Below, piece by piece: positions 34,406-47,800 of a stretch of DNA of 64,000 nt. The stretch is from Taudactylus pleione (taxonomy: Eukaryota; Chordata; Amphibia; Anura; Myobatrachidae), in the NCBI GenBank assembly GCA_031769625.1, contig JAUIMM010002560.1, positions 682,001 through 746,000 on the forward strand. Direction: 5' to 3'. The notes below the pieces were generated by a model. The model had not been told where the DNA came from. It saw nothing but the letters and a program-made list of their open reading frames with translations, and made no database searches. A program made the position numbers and the translations under genes. Every line of letters starts with the position of its first letter. Within the stretch, counting starts at the first letter, position 1.

Positions 34406-37400
34406 ATTGCTTTCAATGCATTTTGGCCTAAAACTTGCATTTGCTGTTTTCTCTTAAACGCAACATGGGAGAAAAACCATTTCACATCACATTTTTGGGT
34501 CTTGGTCTTCAACACATCCAGTGAAATTTTGAGCTGTGTGTGTTTGCTACAAGAGGAGATCACACAAAGTATGCGCTTTTGTTGTTTCCATTGCTTTCAA
34601 TGCATTTTGGCCTAAAACGTGCATTTGCTGTTTTCTCTTAACAGCAACATGGGAGAAAAACCATTTCACATCACATTTGTGGGTCTTGGTCTTCAACACA
34701 TCCAGTGAAATTTTGAGCTGTCTGTGTTTGCTACAAGAGGAGATATCACAAAGTATGCGCTTTTGTTGTTTCATTGCTTTCTATGCATTTTGGCCAAAAA
34801 CTTGCATTTGCTGTTTTCTCTTAAACGCAACATGGGAGAAAAACCATTTCACATCACATTTGTGGGTCTTGGTCTTCAACACATCCAGTGAAATTTTGAG
34901 CTGTCTGTGTTTGCTACAAGAGGAGATATCACAAAGTATGCGCTTTTGTTGTTTCCAGTGCTTTCAATGCATTTTGGCCTAAAACGTGCATTTGCTGTTT
35001 TCTCTTAAACGCAACATGGGAGAAAAACCATTTCACATCATAATTGTGGGTCTTGGTCTTCAACACATCCAGTGAAATTTTGAGCTGTCTGTGTTTGCCA
35101 CAAGAGGAGTTAACACAAAGTTTGCGCTTTTGTTGTTTCCATTGCTTTCAATGCATTTTGGCCTAAAACGAGCAATTGCTGTTTTCTCTTAAACACAAAA
35201 TGGGGGAAAAACCATTTCACATCACATTTGTGGGTCTTGGTCTTCAACACATCCAGTGAAATTTTGAGCTTTCTGTGTTTGCTACAAGTGGAGATAACAC
35301 AAAGTTTGAATTTTTGTTGTTTCCATTGCTTTCAATGCATTTTGGCCTAAAACGTGCATTTGCTGTTTTCTCTTAAACGCAACATGGGAGAAAAACCATT
35401 TCACATCATATTTGTGGGTCTTGGTCTTCAAAACATCCAGTGAAATTTTGAGCTGTCTGTGTTTGCTACAAGTGGAGAAAACACAAAGTATGCGCTTTTG
35501 TTGTTTCCATTGCTTTCAATGCATTTTGGCCTAAAATGTGCATTTGCTGTTTTCTCTTAAACGCAACACGGGGGAAAAACCATTTCACATCACATTTGTG
35601 GGTCTTGGTCTTCAACACATCCAGTGAAATTTTGAGCTGTCTGTGTTTGCTACAAGAGGAGATATCACAAAGTATGCGCTTTTGTTGTTTCCATTGCTTT
35701 CAATGCATTTTGGCCTAAAACGTGCATTTGCTGTTTTCTCTTAAACGCAACATGGGAGAAAAAACCATTTCACATCACATTTGTGGGTCTTCGTCATCAA
35801 CACATCCATTAAAATTTTGAGCTGTCTGTGTTTGCTACAAGAGGAGATAACACAAAGTATGTGCTTTGTTGTTTCCATTGCTTTCAATGCATTTTGGCCT
35901 AAAACGTGCATTTGCTGTTTTCTCTTAAACGCAACATGGGAGAAAAACCATTTCACATCATAATTGTGGTCTTGGTCTTCAACACATCCAGTGAAATTTT
36001 GAGCTGTCTGTGTTTTCTACAAGAGGAGTTAACACAAAGCTTGCGCTTTTGTTGTTTCCATGCTTTCAATGCATTTTGGCCTAAATGAGCAATTTGCTGT
36101 TTTCTCTTAAACGCAAAATGGGGGAAAAACCATTTCACATCACATTTGTGGGTCTTGGTCTTCAACACATCCAGTGAAATTTTGAGCTGTCTGTGTTTAC
36201 TACAAGAGGAGATAACACAAAGTATGCGCTTTTGTTGTTTCCATTGCTTTCAATGCATTTGGCCTAAAACGTGCATTTGCTGTTTTCTCTTAAACGCAAC
36301 ATGGGAGAAAAAACCATTTCACATCACATTTGTGGGTCTTGGTCTTCAACACATCCAGTGAAATTTGAGCAGTCTGTGTTGCTACAAGAGGAGATATCAC
36401 AAAGTATGCGCTTTTGTTGTTTCCATTGCTTTCAATGCATTTGGCCTAAAACATGCATTTGCTGTTTTCTCTTAAATGCAACATGGGAGAAAACCCATTT
36501 CACATCATAATTGTGGGTCTTGGTCTTCAACACATCCAGTGAAAGTTTGAGCTGTCTGTGTTTGCCACAAGAGGAGTTAACACAAAGTTTGCGCTTTTGA
36601 TGTTTCCATTGCTTTCAATGCATTTTGGCCTAAAACGAGCAATTGCTGTTTTCTCTTAAATGCAAAATGTTGGAAAAACCATTTCACATCACATTTGTGG
36701 GTCTTGGTCTTCAACACATCCAGTGAAATTTTGAGCTGTCTGTGTTTGCTACAAGAGGAGATATCACAAAGTATGCGCTTTTGTTGTTTCCATTGCTTTC
36801 AATGCATTTTGGCCTAAAACGTGCATTTGCTGTTTTCTCTTAAACGCAACATGGGAGAAAAACCATTTCACATCACATTTGTGGGTCTTCGTCATCAACA
36901 CATCCAGTGAAATTTTGAGCTGTCTGTGTTTGCTACAAGAGGAGATAACACAAAGTATGTGCTTTTGTTGTTTCCATTGCTTTCAATGCATTTTGGCCTA
37001 AAACGTGCATTTGCTGTTTTCTCTTAAACGCAACATGGGAGAAAAACCATTTCACATCATAATTGTGGGTCTTGGTCTTCAACACATCAGTGAAATTTTG
37101 AGCTGTCTGTGTTTGCCACAAGAGGAGTTAACACAAAGTTTGCGCTTTTGATGTTTCCATTGCTTTCAATGCATTTTGGCCTAAAACAAGCAATTGCTGT
37201 TTTCTCTTAAACGCAACATGGGAGAAAACCCATTTCACATCATAATTGTGGGTCTTGGTCTTCAACACATCCTGTGAAATTTTGAGCTGTCTGTGTTTGC
37301 CACAAGAGGAGTTAACACAAAGTTTGCGCTTTTGATGTTTCCATTGCTTTCAATGCATTTTGGGCCTAAAACAAGCAATTGCTGTTTTCTCTTAAATGCA

Positions 37401-37895
37401 AAATGGGGAAAAAACCATTTCACATCACATTTGTGGGTCTTGGTCTTCAACACATCCAGTGAAATTTTGAGCTGTCTGTGTTTGCTACAAGAGGAGATAA
37501 CACAAAGTTTGAGCTTTTGTTGTTTCCATTGCTTTCAATGCATTTTGGGCCTAAAACGTGCATTTGCTGTTTTCTCTTAAACGCAACATGGGAGAAAAAC
37601 CATTTCACATCATATTTGTGGGTCTTGGTCTTCAAACATCCAGTGAAATTTTGAGCTGTCTGTGTTTGCTACAAGTGGAGATAACACAAAGTATGCGCTT
37701 TTGTTGTTTCCATTGCTTTCAATGCATTTTGGCCTAAAACGAGCAATTGCTGTTTTCTCTTAAACGAAACACGGGGGAAAAACCATTTCACATCACATTT
37801 GTGGGTCTTGGTCTTCAACACATCCAGTGAAATTTTGAGCTGTCTGTGTTTGCTACAAGAGGATATATCACAAAGTATGCGCTTTTGTTGTTTCC
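34406..37895 (+). repeat. 19-monomer higher-order unit, copy 2 (3,490 bp)
   Basis: Same monomer order and marks as the preceding copy. The first seven monomers (34406-35692) look essentially unchanged, with 3,495 bp between equivalent positions. From monomer d at 35693 onward single-base gains and losses appear: e' is 183 bp, g 183, h 182, e 183, the later e 183, and a 185. The monomer identities remain clear throughout. Confidence 0.85.
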
Positions 37896-38276
37896 ATTGC
37901 TTTCAATGCATTTGGCCTAAACCTTGCATTTGCTGTTTTCTCTTAACGCAACATGGGAGAAAAACCATTTCACATCACATTTTTGGGTCTTGGTCTTCAA
38001 CACATCCAGTGAAATTTTGAGCTGTGTGTGTTTGCTACAAGAGGAGCTCACACAAAGTATGCGCTTTTGTTGTTTCCATTGCTTTCAATGCATTTTGGCC
38101 TAAAACGTGCATTTGCTGTTTTCTCTTAACAGCAACATGGGAGAAAAACCATTTCACATCACATTTGTGGGTCTTGGTCTTCAACACATCAGTGAAATTT
38201 GAGCTGTCTGTGTTTGCTACAAGAGGAGATATCACAAAGTATGCGCTTTTGTTGTTTCATTGCTTTCTATGCTGCA
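35759..38276. other. Stretch dense in 1-bp indels (probable consensus errors)
   Basis: I count 20 length changes in about 2.5 kb against the sister copies: 19 of one base and one 3-base TGC duplication at 38271-38276. Most lie in short homopolymers: extra A at 35759-35764 and 36308-36313, lost T at 35865-35867, 36258-36260, 36364-36366, 36440-36442, 37911-37913 and 38198-38200, extra G at 37362-37364 and 37547-37549. Lost C in CATCCAGTG occurs at 37088 and 38190. The remaining window has about nine length changes in over 61 kb, several of them shared between duplicate copies. Confidence 0.8.
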
Positions 38277-41021
38277 TTTTGGCCAAAAACTTGCATTTGC
38301 TGTTTTCTCTTAAACGCAACATGGGAGAAAAACCATTTCACATCACATTTGTGGGTCTTGGTCTTCAACACATCCAGTGAAATTTTGAGCTGTCTGTGTT
38401 TGCTACAAGAGGAGATATCACAAAGTATGCGCTTTTGTTGTTTCCAGTGCTTTCAATGCATTTTGGCCTAAAACGTGCATTTGCTGTTTTCTCTTAAACG
38501 CAACATGGGAGAAAAACCATTTCACATCATAATTGTGGGTCTTGGTCTTCAACACATCCAGTGTAATTTTGAGCTGTCTGTGTTTGCCACAAGAGGAGTT
38601 AACACAAAGTTTGCGCTTTTGTTGTTTCCATTGCTTTCAATGCATTTTGGCCTAAAACGAGCAATTGCTGTTTTCTCTTAAACACAAAATGGGGGAAAAA
38701 CCATTTCACATCACATTTGTGGGTCTTGGTCTTCAACACATCCAGTGAAATTTTGAGCTTTCTGTGTTTGCTACAAGTGGAGATAACACAAAGTTTGAAT
38801 TTTTGTTGTTTCCATTGCTTTCAATGCATTTTGGCCTAAAACGTGCATTTGCTGTTTTCTCTTAAACGCAACATGGGAGAAAAACCATTTCACATCATAT
38901 TTGTGGGTCTTGGTCTTCAAAACATCCAGTGAAATTTTGAGCTGTCTGTGTTTGCTACAAGTGGAGAAAACACAAAGTATGCGCTTTTGTTGTTTCCATT
39001 GCTTTCAATGCATTTTGGCCTAAAATGTGCATTTGCTGTTTTCTCTTAAATGCAACACGGGGGAAAAACCATTTCACATCACATTTGTGGGTCTTGGTCT
39101 TCAACACATCCAGTGAAATTTTGAGCTGTCTGTGTTTGCTATAAGAGGAGATATCACAAAGTATGCGCTTTTGTTGTTTCCATTGCTTTCAATGCATTTT
39201 GGCCTAAAACGTGCATTTGCTGTTTTCTCTTAAACGCAACATGGGAGAAAAACCATTTCACATCACATTTGTGGGTCTTCGTCATCAACACATCCAGTAA
39301 AATTTTGAGCTGTCTGTGTTTGCTACAAGAGGAGATAACACAAAGTATGTGCTTTTGTTGTTTCCATTGCTTTCAATGCATTTTGGCCTAAAACGTGCAT
39401 TTGCTGTTTTCTCTTAAACGCAACATGGGAGAAAAACCATTTCACATCATAATTGTGGGTCTTGGTCTTCAACACATCCAGTGAAATTATGAGCTGTCTG
39501 TGTTTTCTACAAGAGGAGTTAACACAAAGTTTGCGCTTTTGTTGTTTCCATTGCTTTCAATGCATTTTGGCCTAAAATGAGCAATTGCTGTTTTCTCTTA
39601 AACGCAAAATGGGGGAAAAACCATTTCACATCACATTTGTGGGTCTTGGTCTTCAACACATCCAGTGAAATTTTGAGCAGTCTGTGTTTGCTACAAGAGG
39701 AGATATCACAAAGTATGCGCTTTTGTTGTTTCCATTGCTTTCAATGCATTTTGGCCTAAAACGTGCATTTGCTGTTTTCTCTTAAATGCAACATGGGAGA
39801 AAACCCATTTCACATCATAATTGTGGGTCTTGGTCTTCAACACATCCAGTGAAATTTTGAGCTGTCTGTGTTTGCCACAAGAGGAGTTAACACAAAGTTT
39901 GCGCTTTTGATGTTTCCATTGCTTTCAATGCATTTTGGCCTAAAACGAGCAATTGCTGTTTTCTCTTAAACGCAAAATGTTGGAAAAACCATTTCACATC
40001 ACATTTGTGGGTCTTGGTCTTCAACACATCCAGTGAAATTTTGAGCTGTCTGTGTTTGCTACAAGAGGAGATATCACAAAGTATGCGCTTTTGTTGTTTC
40101 CATTGCTTTCAATGCATTTTGGCCTAAAACGTGCATTTGCTGTTTTCTCTTAAACGCAACATGGGAGAAAAACCATTTCACATCACATTTGTGGGTCTTC
40201 GTCATCAACACATCCAGTGAAATTTTGAGCTGTCTGTGTTTGCTACAAGAGGAGATAACACAAAGTATGTGCTTTTGTTGTTTCCATTGCTTTCAATGCA
40301 TTTTGGCCTAAAACAAGCAATTGCTGTTTTCTCTTAAACGCAACATGGGAGAAAACCCATTTCACATCATAATTGTGGGTCTTGGTCTTCAACACATCCT
40401 GTGAAATTTTGAGCTGTCTGTGTTTGTCACAAGAGGAGTTAACACAAAGTTTGCGCTTTTGATGTTTCCATTGCTTTCAATGCATTTTGGCCTAAAACAA
40501 GCAATTGCTGTTTTCTCTTAAATGCAAAATGGGGGAAAAACCATTTCACATCACATTTGTGGGTCTTGGTCTTCAACACATCCAGTGAAATTTTGAGCTG
40601 TCTGTGTTTGCTACAAGAGGAGATAACACAAAGTTTGAGCTTTTGTTGTTTCCATTGCTTTCAATGCATTTTGGCCTAAAACGTGCATTTGCTGTTTTCT
40701 CTTAAACGCAACATGGGAGAAAAACCATTTCACATCATATTTGTGGGTCTTGGTCTTCAAAACATCCAGTGAAATTTTGAGCTGTCTGTGTTTGCTACAA
40801 GTGGAGATAACACAAAGTATGCGCTTTTGTTGTTTCCATTGCTTTCAATGCATTTTGGCCTAAAACGAGCAATTGCTGTTTTCTCTTAAACGAAACACGG
40901 GGGAAAAACCATTTCACATCACATTTGTGGGTCTTGGTCTTCAACACATCCAGTGAAATTTTGAGCTGTCTGTGTTTGCTAGAAGAGGAGATATCACAAA
41001 GTATGCGCTTTTGTTGTTTCC
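37896..41021 (+). repeat. Higher-order unit, copy 3, shortened to 17 monomers
   Basis: Order: lj k l e a2 b c d e' gh e a d e2 a b ci. Relative to copies 1 and 2, g and h are fused into one unit (39550: g-type AAAATGAGC start, h-type AGCAGTCTG and GATATC end) and one e is missing before e2 (40286). The last c carries the i mark CTAGAAG. Both losses are whole-monomer, as expected from in-register unequal exchange. The first three monomers still show indels; from 38446 on, spacing is exact. Confidence 0.83.
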
Positions 41022-42861
41022 ATTGCTTTCAATGCATTTTGGCCTAAAACGTCCATTTGCTGTTTTCTCTTAAACGCAACGTGGGAGAAAAACCATTTCA
41101 CAATATATTTATGGGTCTTGGTCTTCAACACATCCTGTGAAATTTTGAGCTGTGTGTGTTTGCTACAAGAGGAGATAACACAAAGTATGCGCTTTTGTTG
41201 TTTCCATTGCTTTCAATGCATTTTGGCCTAAAACGTGCATTTGCTGTTTTCTCTTAACAGCAACAAGGGAGAAAAACCATTTCACATCACATTTGTGGGT
41301 CTTGGTCTTCAACACATCCAGTGAAATTTTGAGCTGTCTGTGTTTGCTACAAGAGGAGATATCACAAAGTATGCGCTTTTGTTGTTTCCATTGCTTTCAA
41401 TGCATTTTGGCCTAAAACTAGCAATTGCTGTTTTCTCTTAAACGCAACACGGGGGAAAAACCATTTCACATCACATTTGTGGGTCTTGGTCTTCAACACA
41501 TCCAGTGAAATTTTGAGCTGTCTGTGTTTGCTACAAGAGGAGATATCACAAAGTATGCGCTTTTGTTGTTTCCATTGCTTTCAATGCATTTTGGCCTAAA
41601 ACGTGCATTTGCTGTTTTCTCTTAAACGCAACATGGGAGAAAAACCATTTCACATCACATTTGTGGGTCTTCATCATCAACACATCCAGTGAAATTTTGA
41701 GCTGTCTGTGTTTGCTACAAGAGGAGATATCACAAAGTATGCGCTTTTGTTGTTTCCATTGCTTTCAATGCATTTTGGCCTAAAACGTGCATTTGCTGTT
41801 TTCTCTTAAACGCAACATATGAGAAAAACCATTTCACATCATATTTGTGGGTCTTGGTCTTCAAAACATCCAGTGAAATTTTGAGCTGTCTGTGTTTGTT
41901 ACAAGTGGAGATAACACAAAGTATGCGCTTTTGTTGTTTCCATTGCTTTCAATGCATTTTGGCCTAAAACGAGCAATTGCTGTTTTCTCTTAAACGAAAC
42001 ACGGGGGAAAAACCATTTCACATCACATTTGTGGGTCTTGGTCTTCAACACATCCAGTGAAATTTTGAGCTGTCTGTGTTTGCTAGAAGAGGAGATATCA
42101 CAAAGTATGCGCTTTTGTTGTTTCTATTGCTTTCAATGCATTTTGGCCTAAAACGTCCATTTGCTGTTTTCTCTTAAACGCAACGTGGGAGAAAAACCAT
42201 TTCACATCATATTTATGGGTCTTGGTCTTCAACACATCCTGTGAAATTTTGAGCTGTGTGTGTTTGCTACAAGAGGAGATAACACAAAGTATGCGCTTTT
42301 GTTGTTTCCATTGCTTTCAATGCATTTTGGCCTAAAACGTGCATTTGCTGTTTTCTCTTAACAGCAACATGGGAGAAAAACCATTTCACATCACATTTGT
42401 GGGTCTTGGTCTTCAACACATCCAGTGAAATTTTGAGCTGTCTGTGTTTGCTACAAGAGGAGATATCACAAAGTATGCGCTTTTGTTATTTCCATTGCTT
42501 TCAATGCATTTTGGCCTAAAACGAGCAATTGCTGTTTTCTCTTAAACGCAACACGGGGGAAAAACCATTTCACATCACATTTGTGGGTCTTGGTCTTCAA
42601 CACATCCAGTGAAATTTTGAGCTGTCTGTGTTTGCTACAAGAGGAGATATCACAAAGTATGCGCTTTTGTTGTTTCCATTGCTTTCAATGCATTTTGGCC
42701 TAAAACGTGCATTTGCTGTTTTCTCTTAAACGCAACATGGGAGAAAAACCATTTCACATCATAATTGTGGGTCTTGGTCTTCAACACATCCAGTGAAATT
42801 TTGAGCTGTCTGTGTTTGCCACAAGAGGAGTTAACACAAAGTTTGCGCTTTTGATGTTTCC
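41022..42861 (+). repeat. Array block: j k c d-like b ci j k c e
   Basis: Ten monomers. j-k-c at 41022 and j-k-c at 42126 are related, both with CGTCCATTTGC and TTTATGGGTC followed by ACATCCTGTG. The first j has CACAATATATTT where others have CACATCATATTT. The k at 41206 reads AACAAGGGAG. The unit at 41574 is d-like but reads CTTCATCATC and ends AGTATGCGC. The b at 41758 has AACATATGAG and TTGTTACAAG; TTGTTACAAG marks b units up to 51.3 kb. Confidence 0.75.
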
Positions 42862-43055
42862 ATTGCTTTCAATGCATTTTGGCCTAAAACAAGCAATTGC
42901 TGTTTTCTCTTAAACGCAAAATGGGGGAAAAACCATTTCACATCACATTTGTGGGTCTTGGTCTTCAACACATCCAGTGAAATTTTGAGCTGTCTGTGTT
43001 TGCTACAAGAGGAGATAACACAAAGTTTGAGCTTTTGTTGTTTCCATTGCTTTCA

Positions 43056-43066
43056 TTTTTTTTTTT
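43056..43066 (+). repeat. T11 run, first copy
   Basis: Eleven T replace ten bases (ATGCATTTTG) of the normal monomer, removing the ATGCAT palindrome and half of the GGCC site. Poly-T of this length is not seen elsewhere in the array apart from its duplicate at 44345-44355. Confidence 0.95.
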
Positions 43067-44344
43067 GCCTAAAACGTGCATTTGCTGTTTTCTCTTAAAC
43101 GCAACATGGGAGAAAAACCATTTCACATCATATTTGTGGGTCTTGGTCTTCAAAACATCCAGTGAAATTTTGAGCTGTCTGTGTTTGTTACAAGTGGAGA
43201 TAACACAAAGTATGCGCTTTTGTTGTTTCCATTGCTTTCAATGCATTTTGGCCTAAAACGAGCAATTGCTGTTTTCTCTTAAACGAAACACGGGGGAAAA
43301 ACCATTTCACATCACATTTGTGGGTCTTGGTCTTCAACACAACCAGTGAAATTTTGAGCTGTCTGTGTTTGCTAGAAGAGGAGATATCACAAAGTATGCG
43401 CTCTTGTTGTTTCTATTGCTTTCAATGCATTTTGGCCTAAAACGTGCATTTGCTGTTTTCTCTTAACAGCAACATGGGAGAAAAACCATTTCACATCACA
43501 TTTGTGGGTCTTGGTCTTCAACACATCCAGTGAAATTTTGAGCTGTCTGTGTTTGCTACAAGAGGAGATATCACAAAGTATGCGCTTTTGTTATTTCCAT
43601 TGCTTTCAATGCATTTTGGCCTAAAACGAGCAATTGCTGTTTTCTCTTAAACGCAACACGGGGGAAAAACCATTTCACATCACATTTGTGGGTCTTGGTC
43701 TTCAACACATCCAGTGAAATTTTGAGCTGTCTGTGTTTGCTACAAGAGGAGATATCACAAAGTATGCGCTTTTGTTGTTTCCATTGCTTTCAATGCATTT
43801 TGGCCTAAAACGTGCATTTGCTGTTTTCTCTTAAACGCAACATGGGAGAAAAACCATTTCACATCACATTTGTGGGTCTTCGTCATCAACACATCCAGTG
43901 AAATTTTGAGCTGTCTGTGTTTGCTACAAGAGGAGATAACACAAAGTATGTACTTTTGTTGTTTCCATTGCTTTCAATGCATTTTGGCCTAAAACGTGCA
44001 TTTGCTGTTTTCTCTTAAACGCAACATGGGAGAAAAACCATTTCACATCATAATTGTGGGTCTTGGTCTTCAACACATCCAGTGAAATTTTGAGCTGTCT
44101 GTGTTTGCCACAAGAGGAGTTAACACAAAGTTTGCGCTTTTGATGTTTCCATTGCTTTCAATGCATTTTGGCCTAAAACAAGCAATTGCTGTTTTCTCTT
44201 AAACGCAAAATGGGGGAAAAACCATTTCACATCACATTTGTGGGTCTTGGTCTTCAACACATCCAGTGAAATTTTGAGCTGTCTGTGTTTGCTACAAGAG
44301 GAGATAACACAAAGTTTGAGCTTTTGTTGTTTCCATTGCTTTCA

Positions 44345-44355
44345 TTTTTTTTTTT
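44345..44355 (+). repeat. T11 run, second copy
   Basis: Same replacement as at 43056-43066, same length and same flanks, at an offset of 1,289 bp. The identity supports duplication of the whole 7-monomer block after the T run arose. Confidence 0.95.
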
Positions 44356-44887
44356 GCCTAAAACGTGCATTTGCTGTTTTCTCTTAAACGCAACATGGGA
44401 GAAAAACCATTTCACATCATATTTGTGGGTCTTGGTCTTCAAAACATCCAGTGAAATTTTGAGCTGTCTGTGTTTGTTACAAGTGGAGATAACACAAAGT
44501 ATGCACTTTTGTTGTTTCCATTGCTTTCAATGCATTTTGGCCTAAAACGAGCAATTGCTGTTTTCTCTTAAACGAAACACGGGGGAAAAACCATTTCACA
44601 TCACATTTGTGGGTCTTGGTCTTCAACACATCCAGTGAAATTTTGAGCTGTCTGTGTTTGCTAGAAGAGGAGATATCACAAAGTATGCGCTCTTGTTGTT
44701 TCTATTGCTTTCAATGCATTTTGGCCTAAAACGTGCATTTGCTGTTTTCTCTTAACAGCAACATGGGAGAAAAACCATTTCACATCACATTTGTGGGTCT
44801 TGGTCTTCAACACATCCAGTGAAATTTTGAGCTGTCTGTGTTTGCTACAAGAGGAGATATCACAAAGTATGCGCTTTTGTTGTTTCC

Positions 44888-47800
44888 ATTGCTTTCAATG
44901 CATTTTGGCCTAAAACGTGCATTTGCTGTTTTCTCTTAAACGCAACATGGGAGAAAAACCATTTCACATCATCATTGTGGGTCTTGGTCTTCAACACATC
45001 CAGTGAAATTTTGAGCTGTCTGTGTTTGCCACAAGAGGAGTTAACACAAAGTTTGCGCTTTTGTTGTTTCCATTGCTTTCAATGCATTTTGGCCTAAAAC
45101 GATCAATTGCTGTTTTCTCTTAAACACAAAATGGGGGAAAAACCATTTCACATCACATTTGTGGGTCTTGGTCTTCAACACATCCAGTGAAATTTTGAGC
45201 AGTCTGTGTTTGCTACAAGTCGAGATATCACAAAGTATGCGCTTTTGTTGTTTCCATTGCTTTCAATGCATTTTGGCCTAAAACGTGCAATTGCTGTTTT
45301 CTCTTAAACGCAACATGGGAGAAAAACCATTTCACATCACATTTGTGGGTCTTCGTCATCAACACATCCAGTGAAATTTTGAGCTGTCTGTGTTTGCTAC
45401 AAGAGGAGATAACACAAAGTATGTGCTTTTGTTGTTTCCATTGCTTTCAATGCATTTTGGCCTTCAAACGTGCATTTGCTGTTTTCTCTTAAACGCAACA
45501 TGGGAGAAAAACCATTTCACATCATAATTGTGGGTCTTGGTCTTCAACACATCCAGTGAAATTTTGAGCTGTCTGTGTTTGCTACAAGAGGAGTTAACAC
45601 AAAGTTTGCGCTTTTGTTGTTTCCATTGCTTTCAATGCATTTTGGCCGAAAATGAGCAATTGCTGTTTTCTCTTAAACGCAAAATGGGGGAAAAACCATT
45701 TCACATCACATTTGTGGGTCTTGGTCTTCAACACATCCAGTGAAATTTTGAGCTGTCTGTGTTTACTACAAGAGGAGATAACACAAAGTATGCGCTTTTG
45801 TTGTTTCTATTGCTTTCAATGCATTTTGGCCTAAAACGTGCATTTGCTGTTTTCTCTTAAACGCAACATGGGAGAAAAACCATTTCAAATCACATTTGTG
45901 GGTCTTGGTCTTCAACACATCCAGTGAAATTTTGAGCAGTCTGTGTTTGCTACAAAAGGAGATATCACAAAGTATGCGCTTTTGTTGTTTCCATTGCTTT
46001 CAATGCATTTTGGCCTAAAACGTGCATTTGCTGTTTTCTCTTAAACGCAACATGGGAGAAAACCCATTTCACATCATAATTGTGGGTCTTGGTCTTCAAC
46101 ACATCCAGTGAAATTTTGAGCTGTCTGTGTTTGCCACAAGAGGAGTTAACACAAAGTTTGCGCTTTTGATGTTTCCATTGCTTTCAATGCATTTTGGCCT
46201 AAAACGAGCAATTGCTGTTTTCTCTTAAATGCAAAATGGGGGAAAAACCATTTCACATCACATTTGTGGGTCTTGGTCTTCAACACATCCAGTGAAATTT
46301 TGAGCTGTCTGTGTTTGCTACAAGAGGAGATAACACAAAGTTTGAGCTTTTGTTGTTTCCATTGCTTTCAATGCATTTTGGCCTAAAACGTGCATTTGCT
46401 GTTTTCTCTTAAATGCAACATGGGAGAAAAACCATTTCACATCATATTTGTGGGTCTTGGTCTTCAAAACATCCAGTGAAATTTTGAGCTGTCTGTGTTT
46501 GCTACAAGTGGAGATAACACAAGGTATGCGCTTTTGTTGTTTCCATTGCTTTCAATGCATTTTGGCCTAAAACGAACAATTGCTGTTTTCTCTTAAACGC
46601 AACACGGGGGAAAAACCATTTCACATCACATTTGTGGGTCTTGGTCTTCAACACATCCAGTGAAATTTTGAGCTGTTTGTGTTTGCTACAAGAGGAGATA
46701 TCACAAAGTATGCGCTTTTGTTGTTTCCATTGCTTTCAATGCATTTTGGCCTAAAACGTGCATTTGCTGTTTTCTCTTAAATGCAACATGGGAGAAAAAC
46801 CATTTCACATAACATTTGTGAGTCTTCGTCATCAACACATCCAGTGAAATTTTGAGCTGTCTGTGTTTGCTACAAGAGGAGATAACACAAAGTATGTGCT
46901 TTTGTTGTTTCCATTGCTTTCAATGCATTTTGGCCTAAAACGTGCATTTGCTGTTTTCTCTTAAACGCAACATGGGAGAAAAACCATTTCACATCATAAT
47001 TGTGGGTCTTGGTCTTCAACACATCCAGTGAAATTTTGAGCTGTCTGTGTTTGCTACAAGAGGAGTTAACACAAAGTTTGCGCTTTTGTTGTTTCCATTG
47101 CTTTCAATGCATTTTGGCCTAAAATGAGCAATTGCTGTTTTCTCTTAAATACAAAATGGGGGAAAAACCATTTCACATCACATTTGTGGGTCTTGGTCTT
47201 CAACACATCCAGTGAAATTTTGAGCTGTCTCTGTTTACTACAAGAGGAGATAACACAAAGTATGCGCTTTTGTTGTTTCCATTGCTTTCAATGCATTTTG
47301 GCCTAAAACGTGCATTTGCTGTTTTCTCTTAAACGCAACATGGGAGAAAAACCATTTCACATCATATTTGTGGGTCTTGGTCTTCAAAACATCCTGTGAA
47401 ATTTTGAGCTGTCTGTGTTTGCTACAAGTGGAGATAACACAAAGTATGTGCTTTTGTTGTTTCCATTGCTTTCAATGCATTTTGGCCTAAAACGAGCAAT
47501 TGCTGTTTTCTCTTAAACGCAACACGGGGGGAAAACCATTTCACATCACATTTGTGGGTCTTGGTCTTCAACACATCCAGTGAAATTTTGAGCTGTCTGT
47601 GTTTGCTACAAGAGGAGATATCACAAAGTATGCATTTTTGTTGTTTCCATTGCTTTCAATGCATTTTGGCCTAAAACGTGCATTTGCTGTTTTCTCTTAA
47701 ACGCAACATGGGAGAAAAACCATTTCACATCACATTTGTGGGTCTTCGTCATCAACACATCCAGTGAAATTTTGAGCTGTCTGTGTTTACTACAAGAGGA

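Larger units (their letters stand above)
42862..44887 (+). repeat. 7-monomer tandem duplication tagged by an 11-T run
   Basis: Order: a b ci k c d e | a b ci k. The two b units (43046 and 44335) both have TTTCA followed by 11 T and GCC where other monomers have ATGCATTTTG, making them 185 bp. The repeat step is 1,289 bp (7x184+1). Shared marks include AGTATGCGCTCTTG and TTTCTATTGC in ci. Differences include ACAACCAGTG only in the first ci, AGTATGTAC in d (43783) and AGTATGCAC in the second b. Confidence 0.85.

Noticed and set aside
38024..38471. Overlapping frames of 118 and 90 codons in the third 19-mer copy
   Set aside because: They are fragments of the same spurious frame shifted by 1-bp indels, so they are not broken genes.
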